Counted from the first letter of the stretch, positions 29,501-39,811 are shown. The stretch: 64,000 bases of DNA from Enoplolaimus lenunculus (GCA_030248215.1 JASANG010001930.1:1-64000); one strand, 5' to 3'. The notes: generated by a model not told the origin, from the letters alone. Made by a program: numbers and translations.

Positions 29501-32500
29501 TAATATTTACAACTACTAATACCGCTATCGCCCGCTCTCACAGTGGTCTGAGGCCATTATAAGTAATTAAATAAGGAGAATTTTTTTGTTACTGACTGTA
29601 TATACCATGGCGGTTTCCAAAACATGCTTAAAAATACATACCACGTTTTTGAAAAATACGAGTAAATCTATTTTAGCAGCGCACAAAATTGAATAATTAA
29701 ATTCTTCTAGTAAACAGTTCAAAGTTAAAGTTGCGAAGATGTAAAATTCCGTCATTGCACAACCGTACTAATGGTTGAATAGTATGCTTCAAGCATAGGC
29801 CACGGTATTAATATGTGAACCCCAATATATAGGCCTACTATAGAAAAAAACCACAACAAAATATGACTGATAGATTAAAGCTTCATAGCCCCGTGCCAGC
29901 TACATCGCTGTATGTGTAAAAATGCTTAAAACCGCCAAACAGGCGCTTACCTTAAAAATTCCCGCAACCGCAGCGGCACCACCTTTATCGTGGCTCATTC
30001 CTAGCATTGCACCGCTAACTTTAACATCCATGCCTCCTGTATCCAACGTTACTCCCTGAATATATATTAAATATTCTAAAATAGATCATAGTAAAAACAA
30101 CCTATAATTTTCAGAAATTTTTGGCATTTTTCATGAAATATAAATTCTCAAATGCATTTTGTTAAATTTTTTTCTTGCGTCAGCCTTTAATAGCATGTCG
30201 AGCTGGCTACGGGCTTGTTGACACTGTTTCGGATAAGTTGTGAGTGTTTAGCTTAACGCACACCTTTACACTTACGTTAATAACTACACTGTAAAAAATG
30301 GGGAGTCAAATTGACTCTCTCGGAAACAGGCTTTTCCTGACTACACAAACTGTGTCAAATTTGACTCCGCCAGAGGCAACAGTGAATCGAATTTGACTCT
30401 GGCGGAGTCAAATTTGACTCAGTCTGTGTAGTCAGGAAAAGCCTGTTTCCGAGAGAGTCAATTTGACTGCCCATTTTTACAGTGTAGAAAATTTTACAAA
30501 ATTTCGAAAAACCTATTATTAACACCGGTCAGTGTAAAACTGAGTTGGGTTTTCCAAACAATAAACACAAATAACCATTTTGGTGTACCTTTCCAACAAA
30601 CATCAGTGTTTTCTCAATAGGACCGTCTCCAGTATAGGTCAATTTAACAACTCGTGCTTCATACTTTGGTTCGTCTAAACAATTACCATCCGCGTAAAAT
30701 ATACAATCAATTTTCACATCTAACCAAGCGTAGGTTAAATCATTTTAAGTTCCGCCCATGTATAGAACAGGGCCGGATCGTTTTCCGACGGGGGGCTATA
30801 ATAGAGTCAGTTTATGCTTTAGATTCATACGATTAGGCTTAGGCTTAGGAATGGCTCATGGCCCTGTTCTATACATGGGCCTTACGCTCTAGAAGGCGCT
30901 CGACTAAAGATAAATTAATTAACTGGTTATCGAGGTATCTCATTGAAAATTTTTGAATATAACTCAAAATTGTTGCAATGGTTTATTCGAGTACAGACTA
31001 CTTTGGAGTCCAATCATCTCGATTACTTAAAAGTTAAAGTCGAATTCATATGTGTGAAATACGGACAATCATCCTTAAAAATGTTATACGTTTAATTCAC
31101 TATCCTTCTATTATTATTATTATTATTATTCAATTTAGACATGGGAAACGAAGCTTAGTGTCTAAAGTTGTTAGACCAAGAAACACCATCTAAAATACAA
31201 TGATTTTACGGTTGCGCTATACTCGCCACGGGTCCGCGCCCCACGAACGACGAGTGAGTCACTGCACACCGCCAAAAAGATTTTGTCTATATTAGTAAAC
31301 GCATAGCGGCGTACGTCGGCGTGCAGCAGCGTCCGGCATAGTAAAGTATAGCGCAACCCTTACTGTTAACTGCACGATTGACTGCAGCGACTAACGGATA
31401 TTGTTGTTCAATAACAGTTTGATCACTGATCACTTCAGCCTAAAACAAATAAGTGAAACTGCATCTAAGGAATCTTAAACCGGATGTTATGGTATCGCGA
31501 GGTTCGAGAAAGATGCTGGCATCTGATACACTTGGGTGATAAGAGAAATTTTTCATACAATCAAGGCAACCACGCCATCATTAAGAAAATTACAGTCGTT
31601 GTAGACCTGGTCTATAACCCATCTTGTAACGTCGTTCGCTAAATTAATGCCAGCAAGTGCACTTGCACTGGTCAATATTATGTTATAATTCCTATCACGT
31701 AAAGGTCGAAAAAAGTTTTTTTCGAATTATCGCCAATGTATAGAACAGGGCAGTAACAGTAATAAATTCATAAGCGTAATCATAAAGCTAAGGAAAAAAT
31801 TAATCTAAAGCTTAAGCTTACTCTTTTGCAGTCCCGCGGAAAAACGGTCCGCTTTTGATCTTTACATGGGCCCGAATTTTAAAATAAACAAGTTTAAATT
31901 GTACCGTAATCGCTTCAAAACGATCGAGCATTCCCCATACAAACTGCGCAGCGACATGCGGAGTCATGTAAGTAGGACTTCCGTTGGCGATATCCCGAGA
32001 CACAGTTCTGTGAAAAAAAAATTTTCGCTACCATAAATGCCAATAATAAACAGAAAAATGATGTAAACAGGTGCATAATAAAAAATAGCTAGAAAATGTA
32101 TCAATTTGAAATACTAAAAACATTTGCAGAATTTAGAATTTTGTCTTGAAAAATCTTCCATTTCAAGAATATGGGCCAATGCAAAGAACACGGGCGGAGC
32201 AGCATTATAAGCATATTTCTAAGCCTAAGCCTAAGCCCTAAGCCTAAGCCTAAACCTAAGCGTAAAAATGAGCATATTCCTAAGTCTAAACCTAAGCCTA
32301 AGCATAAGCCAGGCAAAAAATTAGTTAAACCTTAAGCTTACTCTGTTCTAGTACCACAGAAAAACTTTCCTCCCCTGATCTTTACATGGGCCAGAAAATG
32401 TATATATGAGTATAGCCGATTTTTAGTATCAAAAATGATTAATTATAAATTTTAGCTGTTTTTAATAATGAGTTGCTTTGGGGATGCATATGATGGCCCC

Positions 32501-35500
32501 CATCGGGGTCCAGTAAAGCAGCAGCAGCCTTGACAACTCAATGAAAAATTTCTACGGGGGAGAAAGTTGACCCTTGTGAAAGAAAATAGAAACAGATGCC
32601 GTGTACTGGCGTCAGCAGAATAAGATGTCTGATGCTTTTTGGAATGATATTTGAGCATTTCATATTCAAAATACTGACGCAAATCGTTCGCATATAATGG
32701 CTTGTGTTATTTCTTCTTTTGAGTATTTCTTCAAGGAATTTTTTGTGATGGAACGTAAACAAGTAGGTAACCTTTTAGAATCAATTCGTTATGACCAGTC
32801 AGCGTAAGGATTGTTTCGGTTATTATTATACGCTGCCTGCAGGCCCAATACCTATGTGAGCAAGCAAGTACCCAGGTAAAAATAGCTAGAAAGTTACAAA
32901 CGTTTTGAAACGCCCAGACACGCTTTACTCGCGACTCGCATTTTGCGGGAACGGAGCCGGAGGTGAAGCGAAATTTAGGTAGTTAAAATAATGCTTTGTC
33001 AAGTTTACAAACACATATTAGGAAGGGGTTGTTAAAAATCGTTTGGTTTTACGCTTATTTTTTTACGAAATTTGGAAAATTCTTTATTCAAAATTGTGCC
33101 AAAAGTGAAACCGCAACAGGCTAAAGAGATACATTTTGTAAAACTATGCAAAATTTCACTATCGAAATTGCCGGAAGTTCTGGCAACAATTCTACCTGAA
33201 CCGTAGCCGGAGGTCGATTTTCTGCAGGAGTGGGAGCCGGAGGCAGACCTTCGGTTGTATCCTGGTGCAAGTCAGCATAGAAATGACGAGAAAGAAAATT
33301 TTGCCAACTATTTTCGTAAAGATATTCAAACTGAAATTATAACGTGAAGGATAAGACAAATGCGACAAATTTACCAAATTTCAAAGCGCACGCTCACTTA
33401 AATTTAAAATTACGTTGTCTAGCTTTCGCTGCAAACAAGAGTTACCAAACACGTATTTTAGAGTACGGGTTTAGAATTTAGAATTGTGAACTGAAAAGTT
33501 ATCAATCTTACCTTCCAGCTTCAATAGCAGTGGCTTGTAAAATTAGTTTCTGAATATGTTTCTGACCTTCAGCGGATGTGGCAAAAATTGCCAAACAATC
33601 AATTTTTGGTTTGACTCCACCTTTTCGTGCCTCCGAGCTCTGAAATAAACATAAACCACGAGTTGAACTTAAGCAAATTAGGTACAGTGAATTTTCTGGC
33701 ATCTTCAGACACTAAAAATTGAAGCAGTAACAAATCCATTAAACGCAATACACTTGGATTCATTGGTTTGAAAGTTACAAGACCTACTACCAACTGGTAG
33801 ACGGGTTCAACATCTGTATGCAAATATTTGCCGACAGGTATCACGACGAATTCGTCATCCGACAACGCGTCGATTGACACTTGTAATCCAAAATTTCAGC
33901 GACTCGACAATTTGTCGCCCGTCATTACGCTTAGTCTTAGGCTTAGGCTTAGGATTATACGCGTAGCATTACAATATCGTTTATTCATTTTAGGACGCTC
34001 TTAGGAGACAAGTTGTCGGGCGACAAATTGTCGTAGATTCTTGTCGATGTATTATTTTATTTTTCGCAACAAAAATTCGCAAAAATACACCTTTTGCACA
34101 CATATCGAGCCTTAAAATTTTAAATATAACAAACACAATGAACGCAACTCATTTTGTTTCGAACGATGAAACAAAAATTCAATTGATGGAAAACGAAACT
34201 TAAGTCAACCGCAGAAGTAAAGTCTGTCAACTGTGAGTGGAACCTACATCAAGAATATCACACTGGCGTTCTACGGTAACCACAAATATGCAAAAATGAA
34301 AATACAAACACGTCAAGAACAACAACAGATCACTGTGAAAACATTGCTAACTTTAGAACCGCATCCTTCACTGCCTTGACAGTATAACCAGACAAGGTTA
34401 TCGTCAACTTGTAATAGGTGCTACATGCATTTGAGAATTAATACAGCATTAAACTTTACCACATAAACACCAGCTAATACGCCAAGAACAGTGGCCAACT
34501 CCGACTGTTGAAACAAGTCATTTTGTTCTGTGATCAGCAAAATTTTTCTCGCTCCAGACGCTGTTGCTCTAAAAATAAAATCAGCACATTTATCAATTTG
34601 AGACAGACCAAACTACTTTAACTTCCAAACATAGTTTTTTTTGAGCAGTTTTCAAATTTACTGCCAAAGTACACACAACATAACACAAAAAGTTTTTACT
34701 GATTTCAACAAATATTCAACGCTGAGAACACCCAGTAGGCTTCACTTTGGAACAATTCAGAGTTATATTTTGGAACAAAAATAAACTAAATGGAAATTTT
34801 CTCTCACATTGGAAATGTTATATGAAGAACCATGCACAAATTATGTAGGTGAAATAATGCACGATACGCAGTGTTTAACAATTTTTAAATTTTTACACGT
34901 ACACACAGTACTACAAAATTTCCAGAATTGATTCTCCTCCGGGGCTGGAACAGCAAGCTCCTACTAAAAGCTAAGTGGTGATGATAAACGCCTCCCAGGT
35001 GAAACCCTCGTGTTCCATATCCCGGACTGAGGTTAGATTTTGAGATATGAAAATTTTCTTTTATACAATGATAACGTCCCTACCTTACAAATTTCTATTA
35101 TCGTATTGTAGGCTAAAGGTTTTGCGCGGTGGTTTAATGTTCTCTGCCTGGATACACTTCGCACTTATTGTAGGCGGAAATTTTAGTGGCGAGAGGTGAT
35201 CCCGTATCCGCGGCAGGCGCTCCCAGAATACTCGATGCACGACAGTTGTGTATCCAGAAAGCTCGCTCAGCTCTCGAGGTCATTTCCTAATATTGCGTTC
35301 TCATCTCGACAAAAATTTCTGAAACCGCCACTGAAAAGAACGAGTTAAAGTGCTGATATCGTCTATAAATTGAACAGAATTCTATTCGAATACCTTCTTA
35401 TTCCAGCGAACCCAGCGTCGGAATATCGCCGAACTGTATCAAAATCTTGACTAATTGTACCAACCGGAGAATATACCTCAAACAAATATATTCAAGCATG

Positions 35501-38188
35501 ATACAAATCAAAGCCAATGTTACTTTTAGATGCGTTAGCAAAAACATCTAATGTAGAACCTAAACCTACTCTTTTATAGACCCACCAAAAACCTGGACGC
35601 CCCTTAAAGTAACATGGCCCCAAATAAACAATAATACTGTTAAACACATTAACTATAACAATTAACAAAACGTGCAAAAATAACACATCTAAAACACAAT
35701 CTGTCGACAGATAATGTAAGGTAGCTCCAGCAAAATTATCCGAGCAAGCAACTATGCTTAACCTTTTAGCCCAGAGTTAAATTTTACAATTAACAATTAA
35801 ACGTTCGTGAGGTACACTGCCAAAAATGGTGAGTCAAATTGGCTTTCTCCGAAATAAGTTTTTTGGGACTACACAAACTGAGTCAAATTCGACTCCGCCA
35901 GAGTCAAATTCGACTCACCGAGCGACTCATTTAGTCGAATTTGTCTCTGGCGCAGTCGAATTTTGACTAAGTTTGTGTAGTCCGGAAAAGCCTATTTCGG
36001 AAAGAGGCAATTTGACTCTATATATGCTCACAATATTTGATGGTTGTATGTTTGTACGCAAATGAGCAAACTTACAAACAACCATATAAACACGACCTTG
36101 CGGAGGAGAGGTCGCTTCAAAGATTAATTCAGCAAGCAATCAGTGGTTATTTGCAATTGCACTCTTTTCACCGTTTCCCACATGCACCAGGAACATAACT
36201 GTGTATTCTGTGTATAAGTACGAAATACGCAGCACAAATTTCAGTTAAACAAATTCAGCGGATCCGTAGCCATAAGGCAGCCTGGAGACTAAGTCTTACA
36301 ACATGGCATAATCATATGTATGTCTATACTTACCAAACGTCCATTGGCTAAGCTTTTTTCGACAGTAATCACAACAGGACTTGTCTTTGCCAAAGTATCA
36401 AGCTAAAAACTAAGCAACCATATAATTAAAATTAACAAATCCGATTAGAAATTAATGAAATAAGTTCTCCTGTATACCTACCATTCTCCGATTTCGACTG
36501 CGTTGAACTACTGACTTTGAGACTACAGGCGTATCCAGGATTTCGTTTCGGGAGGACATAACCACGTCTAAAGGACGTTTGCGAACGAGCATATGGTGAA
36601 CGAGATAATTTTTTGACCTGTGCATATTTAATTTACAGACTATAAGGGTTGCGCTATACTTTACTGTGCCGCACGACGGCGCGCGCCTGCGCAACCCTTA
36701 AAGAGCGGTTTCTTCCAGCCGTATCCGCATGGGACACGTTCCATATGGAGAGATCGATCAGTGCGTACACTACAAAAAATGGTGAGTCCAATTGACTCTC
36801 CGAAATAGGCTTTTCCGGACTACGCAAATTTAGTCAAAATTTGAGTCCGCCAGAGTCAAATCAAGATTCACTGAGTCCCAAGTTTGACTCTGGCGGAGTC
36901 AAATTTGACTCATTTTGTGTAGTCTCGAAAAACCTATTTCGGAGAGCGTCAATTTGACTCACCACTTTTTGCAGTGTACGCTCTGATCGATGTTTCCATA
37001 TGGAACGTGTCCCATGCAGATGCGGCAGGAAAAAAACGCTCTTTAAGGGTTGCGCAGGTCCGTGGAGCCGTGCGGCACAGTAAAGATTAGCGCAACCTTT
37101 ACAGTCTGTAGATTAAAGAGCACCCACGACATTAGATTAATAAATGGACAAATTAGCGAATGAAATCATATCCTGCTGATTATATATCGAGCATAGTTAA
37201 AACTTAAACATCCGTAACCTTTGTATAAGTGTCGACGCGATTGTACACAAGTTCATGAGCCGGACTGTGGTGTGACAAAGCATCGCAGCAGGAAACCAGT
37301 AAAATGCAATCATAATTTGCTGCTTCGATATCAATTTCTGAGATAATCGGGCATGGTAAATAACTGAAACATGAATGTTACAAAATAACAAAACATAATA
37401 CAGTTAAACTTATTAAAATCTATTAACAAGCAGATTCGAAATTTGTAAAATGAACCAGATCTTACTTTTTACGTTAACAACAGCTTAAAAATACTGGCCA
37501 ATATATTGAGCTGGGCTGTAACAGTATCATAAGCATATTCTTAAGCCTATTAAGCCTATGCAAAAATTCGTCTAAAAAGCTTAAAGTTGATGATTTTGCG
37601 GTTCCACAGAAAAACGTTTCGCCTCTGATCGTTTAACACGGGCCAAAATGGTGAACACAAAATTGTGGAAAAATGGTCGGGCGTAAGTGAACAATTTTAA
37701 ATGTTGATAAAATATGAGCCATAAGCGCAATGAGGCTAAAAATTCCTTATTCTTTATTTGTATGCTATTCAATATTTAGTTTTAACTTTTTGTCAATTTA
37801 CGTATTCCAATATATATCCAAATCGTCGAAAATAGTTTCAAACTTCACAAATTGACTAAATTGAAAGTTTCAACCTTACCGTAAATAAAGAGGTTACATA
37901 CACTGTAAATGCCAATGAGTTGATTAATCAATTCAGCTAGCGAGTTTTATAGTTATTTCTGAATTAATATCAGTAAGTAGACATTTACTGACTCTTAGTT
38001 GAGTTGACTCTGGGCGAGGTAATTAATTAACTCAGAATGAATTGAATCAACTCAAAATTCTGAGCTCTGATAGTCCTAACTCAGACTGAGTGAACCAGCT
38101 CATTCTGAGTTAAAATCAACTTACTAAAATTTACAGTGTAACCTCCCCCCCCAACCAACAATACTTACCTGAGTGGTATTTCAGACAT
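23564..38188 (-). CDS. M17 leucine aminopeptidase, W07G4.4/NPEPL1 type (16 exons)
   Basis: Two-metal cytosolic aminopeptidase that removes N-terminal residues. Exons in transcript order: 38188-38169, 37363-37219, 36402-36334, 35476-35394, 34568-34460, 33639-33512, 32007-31905, 31439-31364, 30674-30589, 30055-29951, 29371-29296, 28473-28355, 26766-26683, 25909-25802, 25248-25117, 23713-23564. All phases fit, giving 530 residues, close to the family's roughly 520. Metal and catalytic positions known from bovine LAP are present: Lys in FVGKGVTLDTGG, Asp in LDTGG, Lys in MDVK, Asp in SHDKGGAAAVAG, and Asp, Glu, Arg in NTDAEGR. Downstream blocks ATLTGHA, RGHQIPVAFLIMGSGLD and YTHFDIAG also match. 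The start MSEIPLSYLPCP is chosen as the first ATG joining in phase. The 3' end of exon 8 touches a repeat (see R element). Confidence 0.93.
23918..24325 (-). mobile_element. M element, hAT-like, copy 2
   Basis: Inverted relative to copy 1. Ends CAGGCTGTAACC and GTTTACACCATT; flanks GTTGGGCG/GTTGGGGG fit an 8-bp duplication with one mismatch. Runs of TTTCCGTTTCCG units near both ends. Short open frames inside are not genes. Aminopeptidase intron 15. Confidence 0.65.
24838..25024 (-). mobile_element. A-family MITE, copy 11, 8-bp target duplication
   Basis: Flanked by TAAAAATT on both sides. Plus-strand ends AGGACCATGTAAAGATCAGG and GTGTTCTATAAATTAGC. The TTAGGC units are largely mutated (CTTACGCCTACGCTTAAG). 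Aminopeptidase intron 15. Confidence 0.75.
25996..26165 (+). mobile_element. A-family MITE, copy 12
   Basis: AATGTATAGAACAGGGCTGT .. CGCCCTCTGATCTTTGCACG, with CTAAGCCTAAGCCTCAGC and GCTTAGGCTTACTCTATTGC. Aminopeptidase intron 13. Confidence 0.7.
26337..26612. mobile_element. C-family hairpin MITE, copy 1
   Basis: TACACTGTAAATTTCAGTGA .. AATTAACAGTGTA. The interior is built from AACTCAGAATGAGTT-type inverted motifs, and one 22-bp AACTCAGAGT-type unit is repeated three times in tandem (about 26468-26525). Aminopeptidase intron 12. Confidence 0.75.
26959..27214. mobile_element. C-family hairpin MITE, copy 2
   Basis: TACACTGTAAATTTCAATGA .. TCACTGAAATTTACAGTGTA, nearly a perfect palindrome over 256 bp. 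Its flanks continue the palindrome for a few bases (TTAAGCT outside left, GCTTAA outside right). It lies 350 bp from copy 1 in the same intron. Confidence 0.8.
27442..27704. mobile_element. TTAA-flanked piggyBac-like MITE
   Basis: 263 bp between two TTAA sites. Inverted ends CCCTTTCTCACATT and AATGTGAGAAGGGG. TTAA targets and CCCTTTCT ends are typical of piggyBac; the decayed piggyBac element near 57206 ends AGAAAGGGTTAA. The interior holds a tRNA-like stretch. Aminopeptidase intron 12. Confidence 0.75.
27484..27555 (-). other. tRNA-like sequence inside the piggyBac-like MITE
   Basis: On the minus strand it has TATAGCTGAATGGT (A-box like), CGCCTCCCAC in the anticodon region, and GAGTTCGAATCC (B-box like), spaced as in a tRNA. 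The acceptor and T stems pair poorly, so this is a tRNA relic or SINE head rather than a working gene. Confidence 0.4.
28160..28302 (-). mobile_element. eroded A-family copy 13
   Basis: Contains AGAGTAATCTTAAGCTTTGG and ACTATTTTTTAGCTTATACT, then TTACGGTTAAGTTTAGG and CTGTTACGCCC, in family order. The termini are lost. Aminopeptidase intron 12, ending about 50 bp from exon 12. Confidence 0.45.
28735..28884 (-). mobile_element. H-family MITE, copy 5
   Basis: CTGTAGCCAGCTCGCC .. CCCCCATTAGGTGCAGG, with TTTTCAGGAGGGGCATACAA and AAGCAAGGTTGAAAACATTT. Aminopeptidase intron 11. Confidence 0.65.
29061..29219 (+). mobile_element. H-family MITE, copy 6
   Basis: TGCCCGTAGCCAAGGGGGAG .. CGTAAGCCGGCTACGGCCC, opposite in orientation to copy 5 in the same intron. 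Confidence 0.65.
30285..30486. mobile_element. B-family hairpin MITE, copy 3
   Basis: TACACTGTAAAAAATGGGGA .. CCCATTTTTACAGTGTA. The best-kept palindrome of the family: AGTCAGGAAAAGCCTGTTTC on the right is the exact inverse of the left arm. Aminopeptidase intron 9. Confidence 0.85.
30754..30881 (-). mobile_element. A-family MITE, copy 14 (short)
   Basis: 128 bp. Both ends are the same sequence inverted: GCCCATGTATAGAACAGGGC and GCCCTGTTCTATACATGGGC. Only two TTAGGC units remain. Aminopeptidase intron 8, about 80 bp from exon 9. Confidence 0.8.
31208..31362. mobile_element. R element overlapping a splice donor
   Basis: Inverted ends CGGTTGCGCTATACTC and AGTATAGCGCAACCCTTA. The interior is GC-rich (GCGTACGTCGGCGTGC). 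On the minus strand the terminus TAAGGGTTGCGC begins one base after the end of aminopeptidase exon 8, so the donor GTAAGG is made of one host G plus the element end. Related ends occur in the palindrome at 36629-37115. Confidence 0.6.
31732..31873 (+). mobile_element. A-family MITE, copy 15
   Basis: GCCAATGTATAGAACAGGGC .. TTTTGATCTTTACATGGGCC. Flanks CGAATTAT/CGAATTTT. The TTAGGC units are eroded to CATAAGCGTAATC. It lies 32 bp from the donor of aminopeptidase exon 7. Confidence 0.75.
32172..32394 (+). mobile_element. A-family MITE, copy 16
   Basis: GGGCCAATGCAAAGAACACG .. CCCTGATCTTTACATGGGCC, with two blocks of CCTAAG units separated by AAAATGAGCATATTCC. Aminopeptidase intron 6. Confidence 0.8.
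32440..32770 (-). other. unrecognised partly open stretch in aminopeptidase intron 6
   Basis: Two overlapping minus-strand frames of about 75 codons each are open here. The codon content looks less repetitive than its surroundings, but I recognise no domain and see no splice-compatible join to the aminopeptidase. It may be a decayed transposon or gene fragment. Confidence 0.25.
32930..33262 (+). repeat. L-family repeat, longest copy
   Basis: Bounded by GGAACGGAGCCGGAGG-like and GCCGGAGGCAGACCTTCGG strings, with AT-rich core AAACTATGCAAAATTTCACT. An inverted copy lies at 49938-50190, and the right end (GGTCGATTTTCTGC) recurs at 59165, next to the PAN exon. Aminopeptidase intron 6. Confidence 0.5.
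33838..34055 (+). mobile_element. O-family repeat with TTAGGC tract, copy 3
   Basis: Contains CGTCGATTGACACTTGTAAT, CGACAATTTGTCGCCCGTCA, GCTTAGTCTTAGGCTTAGGC and GACAAGTTGTCGGGCGACAA. Aminopeptidase intron 5. A 93-codon open frame starting here runs into the next exon region and is a chance product. Confidence 0.55.
35511..35624 (+). mobile_element. P-subfamily MITE, copy 2
   Basis: AAAGCCAATGTTACTTTTAG .. CCCTTAAAGTAACATGGCCC, with ACCCACCAAAAACCTGGACG as in copy 1. The array is reduced to CCTAAACCTA. It starts about 35 bp from the acceptor of aminopeptidase exon 4. Confidence 0.65.
35813..36019. mobile_element. B-family hairpin MITE, copy 4
   Basis: TACACTGCCAAAAATGGTGA on the left; the right arm runs to GAGGCAATTTGACTC but lacks the last 20 or so bases. 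Aminopeptidase intron 3. Confidence 0.65.
36629..37115. repeat. 487-bp composite palindrome with B element at the apex
   Basis: Outer arms of about 137 bp pair: left TTTACAGACTATAAGGGTTG..GGGACACGTTCCATATGG, and right the inverse of CTACAGACTGTAAAGGTTGC..GGGACACGTTCCATATGG. Each arm contains R-like GGTTGCGC..GCGCAACCC. Between them lies B copy 5 (36766-36978), itself a hairpin, so pairing continues to the centre. It fills most of aminopeptidase intron 2. Confidence 0.8.
36766..36978. mobile_element. B-family hairpin MITE, copy 5
   Basis: TACACTACAAAAAATGGTGA .. CTCACCACTTTTTGCAGTGTA, with AAATAGGCTTTTCCGGACTA in the left arm and its inverse in the right. It sits at the centre of the larger palindrome. 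Confidence 0.85.
37496..37646 (+). mobile_element. A-family MITE, copy 17
   Basis: GGCCAATATATTGAGCTGGG .. CTCTGATCGTTTAACACGGG. It retains CATAAGCATATTCTTAAGCC and the CCACAGAAAAACGTTTCGCC block. Aminopeptidase intron 1. Confidence 0.65.
37899..38140. mobile_element. C-family hairpin MITE, copy 3
   Basis: TACACTGTAAATGCCAATGA .. ACTAAAATTTACAGTGTA. The flanks again extend the palindrome (GAGGTTA left, TAACCTCC right). It ends 28 bp from the first coding exon of the aminopeptidase. Confidence 0.75.
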
Positions 38189-38649
38189 TATTGTGCAATT
38201 AAACACAGTTTAATATATACAAATTAAACCCCTAACATTTAAATGCACATGTAAAGTTCATCCATACTGCAAACTTCCAATTTTTGAAAATGCAAACTTA
38301 AATTAAGGTCAAGCAAAAATTTCAAATTCAAAATAAAACGATTTGCTATCTTTCGAGAAATGAAGCCCTCACGTCTTGCAGCTGAGAATTGAAACTTTTC
38401 ACTTCACTTTAAGTTTCGATGAGTTGATTTATCAACTCAGAGAGCGAATTAGTCATTTCTAGTTTTTTATCTGAGTTAAATAACAAAAAACATCGACTGG
38501 CTGTGAGCTGATTTAATCCCAGGTGAGCATATTAAATGAACTCAGAACCAGTTCAATCAGTTCAGAATTCTTAGTTCTAAAAGACCTATAAACTCAGAGC
38601 TGAGGCTTTTGCTTAGATTCAATGCATTCTGAGGATTTTCATCTATATC

Positions 38650-38753
38650 TACACTTCAAAAAATGGTCAGTGAGGCGAATTTGACTCAGTTTGTATAGCC
38701 AGGAAAAGCCTATTTCGGAGAGAGTCAATTTGACTCACCATTTTTGTAGTGTA
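38650..38753. mobile_element. B-family MITE, copy 6, internally deleted
   Basis: Left TACACTTCAAAAAATGGTCA jumps directly into the right-ar­m sequence GAATTTGACTCAGTTTGTAT .. CACCATTTTTGTAGTGTA. About half of the element is missing. Confidence 0.7.
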
Positions 38754-39811
38754 TATCTAGTCGGAGCTTTTAAAAGTTTATGATTGCGCTGCCAAATTTT
38801 TATTACTGGCCTGACCATTCAATTAATCACAAGCAAATACCATATTGTTTCCGTGAAGTTTAGCACTCTTGTCCACTTTCCCCACATTACGCTAAGGCTT
38901 AAGTAGGCTAAGATTTATGAAAAAGTTTCATACCTACGTTTTAGCCACAAGCATTAAGGAAAAGTTTGCACTCAGTAAAGACTACTTAAAACACGTTATT
39001 TCACTAATTTAGTATAAGTGAGATAAATATTGAGTAAATCTTTTGCTGAAGTATTAATGTAAGTAAAACTACGCTGTCATTTGTTGATTATGTAAAAAAC
39101 TAAAGATTTTTCTTAGTTAAAATTAAGTAAAACTTTGCCAAGCGCCATTTGCTTGAGAGAATGAAAAAATTTTCATTTTTTCCTTTCTGAACTGTTTGAA
39201 TTGCCCACTGAAATTCAATTTAAACAAACTACCATGCTCGAGCTATCCTGCAAACTTTTAGAATTTCCAGTTTATTCGTATGCAACAATCTTGGTGAATG
39301 CCGTATCTTCATTTCGGAAAAAAAAGCGAAAACCCAAAATTTCTGTCGCTATCCGTCAGGAAGTAAAGAAGCTACAAATTCCGTTATCTTCTGTTTGCTT
39401 ATTATGCACCAAGTAAATAAACACATCCGTGGGATAGCGTGCGTCAGTGTTGTGTTATCTATCATACCTACTTAGAGTAAACAAACGTCGCTCTGGTTTA
39501 AAACGCGCAACAACCGTTTTTAAAATACTCCAGTCGAGTATACTAGCATTCTGGCCACTTTACCTATTAATAGTGATCGGCGGCGTATATACTGCAGTGA
39601 CCCGAATGGAAGAAGATAATTGGCGTTTGTCGCCAGATTTGTATATACTTTAAGTCAAATAATATCCGTACAGCATCACATGCTTCTAATGGTGTCTGCC
39701 AACAATTGCAACAAAATATCAACCGTCTGGCGGGGGGGGCTTAAAAGACCCCGTTGACAAAGTACGAACATAAGTCGGACTCCGGTGAGAAGCCGATCTC
39801 CGGTTCCCGTA

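Noticed and set aside
33599-33880. 93-codon minus-strand frame
   Set aside because: Chimera of an O/J repeat and the alternate frame of an aminopeptidase exon.
34900-35330. GC-richer stretch in aminopeptidase intron 4, considered as an snRNA or other RNA gene
   Set aside because: No match to snRNA, 5S rRNA or tRNA motifs that I can recall, and no inverted ends; left unassigned.
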